This document shows, piece by piece, positions 5,968 through 7,430 of a DNA stretch of 7,430 nucleotides. Source of the stretch: Planctomycetia bacterium (GTDB taxonomy: Bacteria; Planctomycetota; UBA11346); the NCBI GenBank assembly GCA_005801395.1, contig SYDV01000145.1, positions 1 to 7,430 on the forward strand. The letters run 5' to 3'. Below the pieces are notes generated by a model. It made no database searches. It worked only from the letters and a program-made list of their open reading frames with translations, and was not told where the DNA came from. Both the position numbers and the translations under genes were made by a program. Each line of letters begins with the position of its first letter. Position 1 is the first letter of the stretch.

Positions 5968-7430
5968 ATGTCGAAAATCTGGCAACAACTGCTGAATATT
6001 TGGAGTCGCTTAGAAATCGCACAGCGAGCCACCATTGTTTTGGTGATGCTAGGGGCGGTTGCGGGCCTTGTTTCCATGTCGTATTTCGTTGGCAAACCCA
6101 GTTATCGCGCCTTAGCGAGCGATTTGGGCCAAACGCAGGTAGCCGAGATTGTGGCATATCTCGACACCAATCACATTAGTTATCAACTCGCAGATCGCGA
6201 CACGACGGTTTTGGTACCATCGAAGGATCTTTATCGTTTACGCAATGAATTGGCTGAGCGTGAAATGTTATCAGATAGCTCAAATGGTTTTGAAATATTG
6301 TCGAAGGGCAATATGTGGGATTCGACTTTTAGCGAACATAAAACCTATGATCGCGCAGTCGCCGGTGAGTTAGAACGAAGTTTCCGCGAATTATCCGGTG
6401 TACGCTCAGCGCGGGTATTAATTGACCGTCCGCAACCAAGTCCATTTTTGGGAGATGATTCAGCAAAGCCTAAAGCCTCGATCAAGTTGGATATGTCAAC
6501 TGGACGTCGATTAACCGAACGCCAAATCGCAGGCGTCGTGCGACTAACCGCAGGGGCAATAGCTGGATTAATACCAGACCGCGTAGAAATCATGGATAAT
6601 AATGGATTACTTACACAGTCGGCGGCTGATAGCTCTGCGATGTTGGCGCAAACCACCTTAGATGCTGAATCCGCACGCGATAATTATTTAACTCGCAAAG
6701 CGCAAGAACAATTAGATGCGACGCTTGGACCTGGTCGCAGTATGGTGAAGGTGACGACCAAACTCGACTTTAATAAACGCTCGACGGCATCTAGTGATCC
6801 TGGGAAGTCGGTGTTGCTCAAAGAAAATACCACGACCAACGATGAGAAAAATCCAATCGTGTCGAATGGTGGTGTTGCGGGAACCCAGCCAAATGTTGAA
6901 GGGGCACCTGCGCCGACAGCTGGTGCACAAATTGGCACCAAAACCATGGAAGAAACCCGCAACGAGTATGTCGTGGGTAAAAGCACGATCACCCAAGAGG
7001 ATGAAGTTGGCCGCATTTCAGCGATGACCGTTAGTATTTTGCTGGATCATAAAAACATCAAAGTGGCCAAAAAAGATGAAAAAGGACAGCCAACCAGTGA
7101 GATGGAAGAACAGCGAGTAGAATACACCGAAGCAGAGCAGTCACGCTTTCGTGACTTAGTATTAAATGCTATTGGTTATAATTCGGCAAAAGGCTTGGCC
7201 TTAAAATTGGAAACGGCAGAAAAAGTCGAGCCACGTTTTAGTGCCACCGTCCAAAGTATGGCCATGTATCGCGAGCCAGTGTTAGAAGTGACTCAAGCAG
7301 GTTTGACGATTCCTTACATGCCAGGAGCCACTGCTGATTGGATCGGATATGGCCTTTCAGCATTTGTTGCCATCACGTTGCTGATCATTGCGCGTGGTCA
7401 ATTGAAACGCAGTCACAAAGCTTGGAGCGA
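5968..7430 (+). CDS. fliF: Flagellar MS-ring protein FliF, partial (C-terminus beyond the right edge)
   Basis: The frame is open from ATG 5968 to the window edge (487 complete codons). FliF oligomerises in the inner membrane as the MS ring, the base on which rod, export gate and C-ring assemble. Residues 22-41 form the first transmembrane helix. KPSYRALASDL (43-53) starts the periplasmic YscJ/FliF ring-building domain, continuing to about residue 210 with IVAYLDTNHISYQL and LERSFRELSGVRSARVLID. The FliF C-terminal periplasmic domain follows. It contains a low-complexity Gly/Ala/Pro/Asn linker at about 290-325, then EETRNEYVVGKST and RISAMTVSILLD. The second transmembrane helix lies near 456-475 (WIGYGLSAFVAITLLIIA), followed by basic RGQLKRS. 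The cytoplasmic FliG-binding tail is not in the window. Ribosome binding site GAGG (5959-5962) lies 5 nt before the ATG. An intact gene would be expected to continue, probably followed by fliG. Confidence 0.96.
   Translation, partial: MSKIWQQLLNIWSRLEIAQRATIVLVMLGAVAGLVSMSYFVGKPSYRALASDLGQTQVAEIVAYLDTNHISYQLADRDTTVLVPSKDLYRLRNELAEREMLSDSSNGFEILSKGNMWDSTFSEHKTYDRAVAGELERSFRELSGVRSARVLIDRPQPSPFLGDDSAKPKASIKLDMSTGRRLTERQIAGVVRLTAGAIAGLIPDRVEIMDNNGLLTQSAADSSAMLAQTTLDAESARDNYLTRKAQEQLDATLGPGRSMVKVTTKLDFNKRSTASSDPGKSVLLKENTTTNDEKNPIVSNGGVAGTQPNVEGAPAPTAGAQIGTKTMEETRNEYVVGKSTITQEDEVGRISAMTVSILLDHKNIKVAKKDEKGQPTSEMEEQRVEYTEAEQSRFRDLVLNAIGYNSAKGLALKLETAEKVEPRFSATVQSMAMYREPVLEVTQAGLTIPYMPGATADWIGYGLSAFVAITLLIIARGQLKRSHKAWS

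Noticed and set aside
5928..6179. Plus-strand 83-codon frame with ATG at 5928
   Set aside because: Overlaps the start of fliF in another frame and has no ribosome binding site.

Overview
The window reads as chromosomal DNA from a Gram-negative-type (diderm), flagellated bacterium of moderate GC. Diderm character rests on an LptE-like outer-membrane lipoprotein and a BamD-like TPR protein; motility rests on a flgB-flgC-fliE-fliF rod/MS-ring cluster. No rRNA, tRNA or lineage marker is present. The style of the BamD-like/LptE-like pair recalls Planctomycetota and other PVC-type lineages, but that assignment is a guess.

Layout. Positions 1-765 (minus strand) hold the N-terminal 255 residues of a membrane-anchored DUF3142 (TIM-barrel-like) protein that runs off the left edge. 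Upstream of it, 837-1238 (minus) encodes a small CoA-binding-fold (CoA_binding_2/YccU-type) protein. Diverging from this, 1341-2630 (plus) encodes a 429-residue protein built like a shortened transketolase/DXS enzyme but apparently without its thiamine-diphosphate and catalytic residues. A perfect 10-bp hairpin at 2629-2654 closes this gene against the convergent pair lptE-like (2666-3151, minus) and bamD-like (3148-4383, minus). That pair overlaps by ATGA and is probably translationally coupled.

A divergent intergenic region (4384-4627) separates this envelope pair from the flagellar operon: flgB (4628-4993), flgC (4996-5415), fliE (5439-5768) and fliF (5968 to the right edge, C-terminus missing). 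FlgB and FlgC are proximal rod proteins, FliE joins the rod to the MS ring, and FliF forms the MS ring. A sigma-54-like -24/-12 element lies just upstream of flgB.

The flagellar genes are tightly packed (2 and 23 nt gaps) except for a 199-nt gap between fliE and fliF. That gap holds a striking palindromic repeat: 22-bp arms with one mismatch, about 126 bp end to end, plus internal direct repeats. It looks like a MITE/REP-type insertion or a long mRNA hairpin inside the operon. This element and the degenerate DXS-like protein are the two most unusual items. I did not find a multi-gene system that I would call new.
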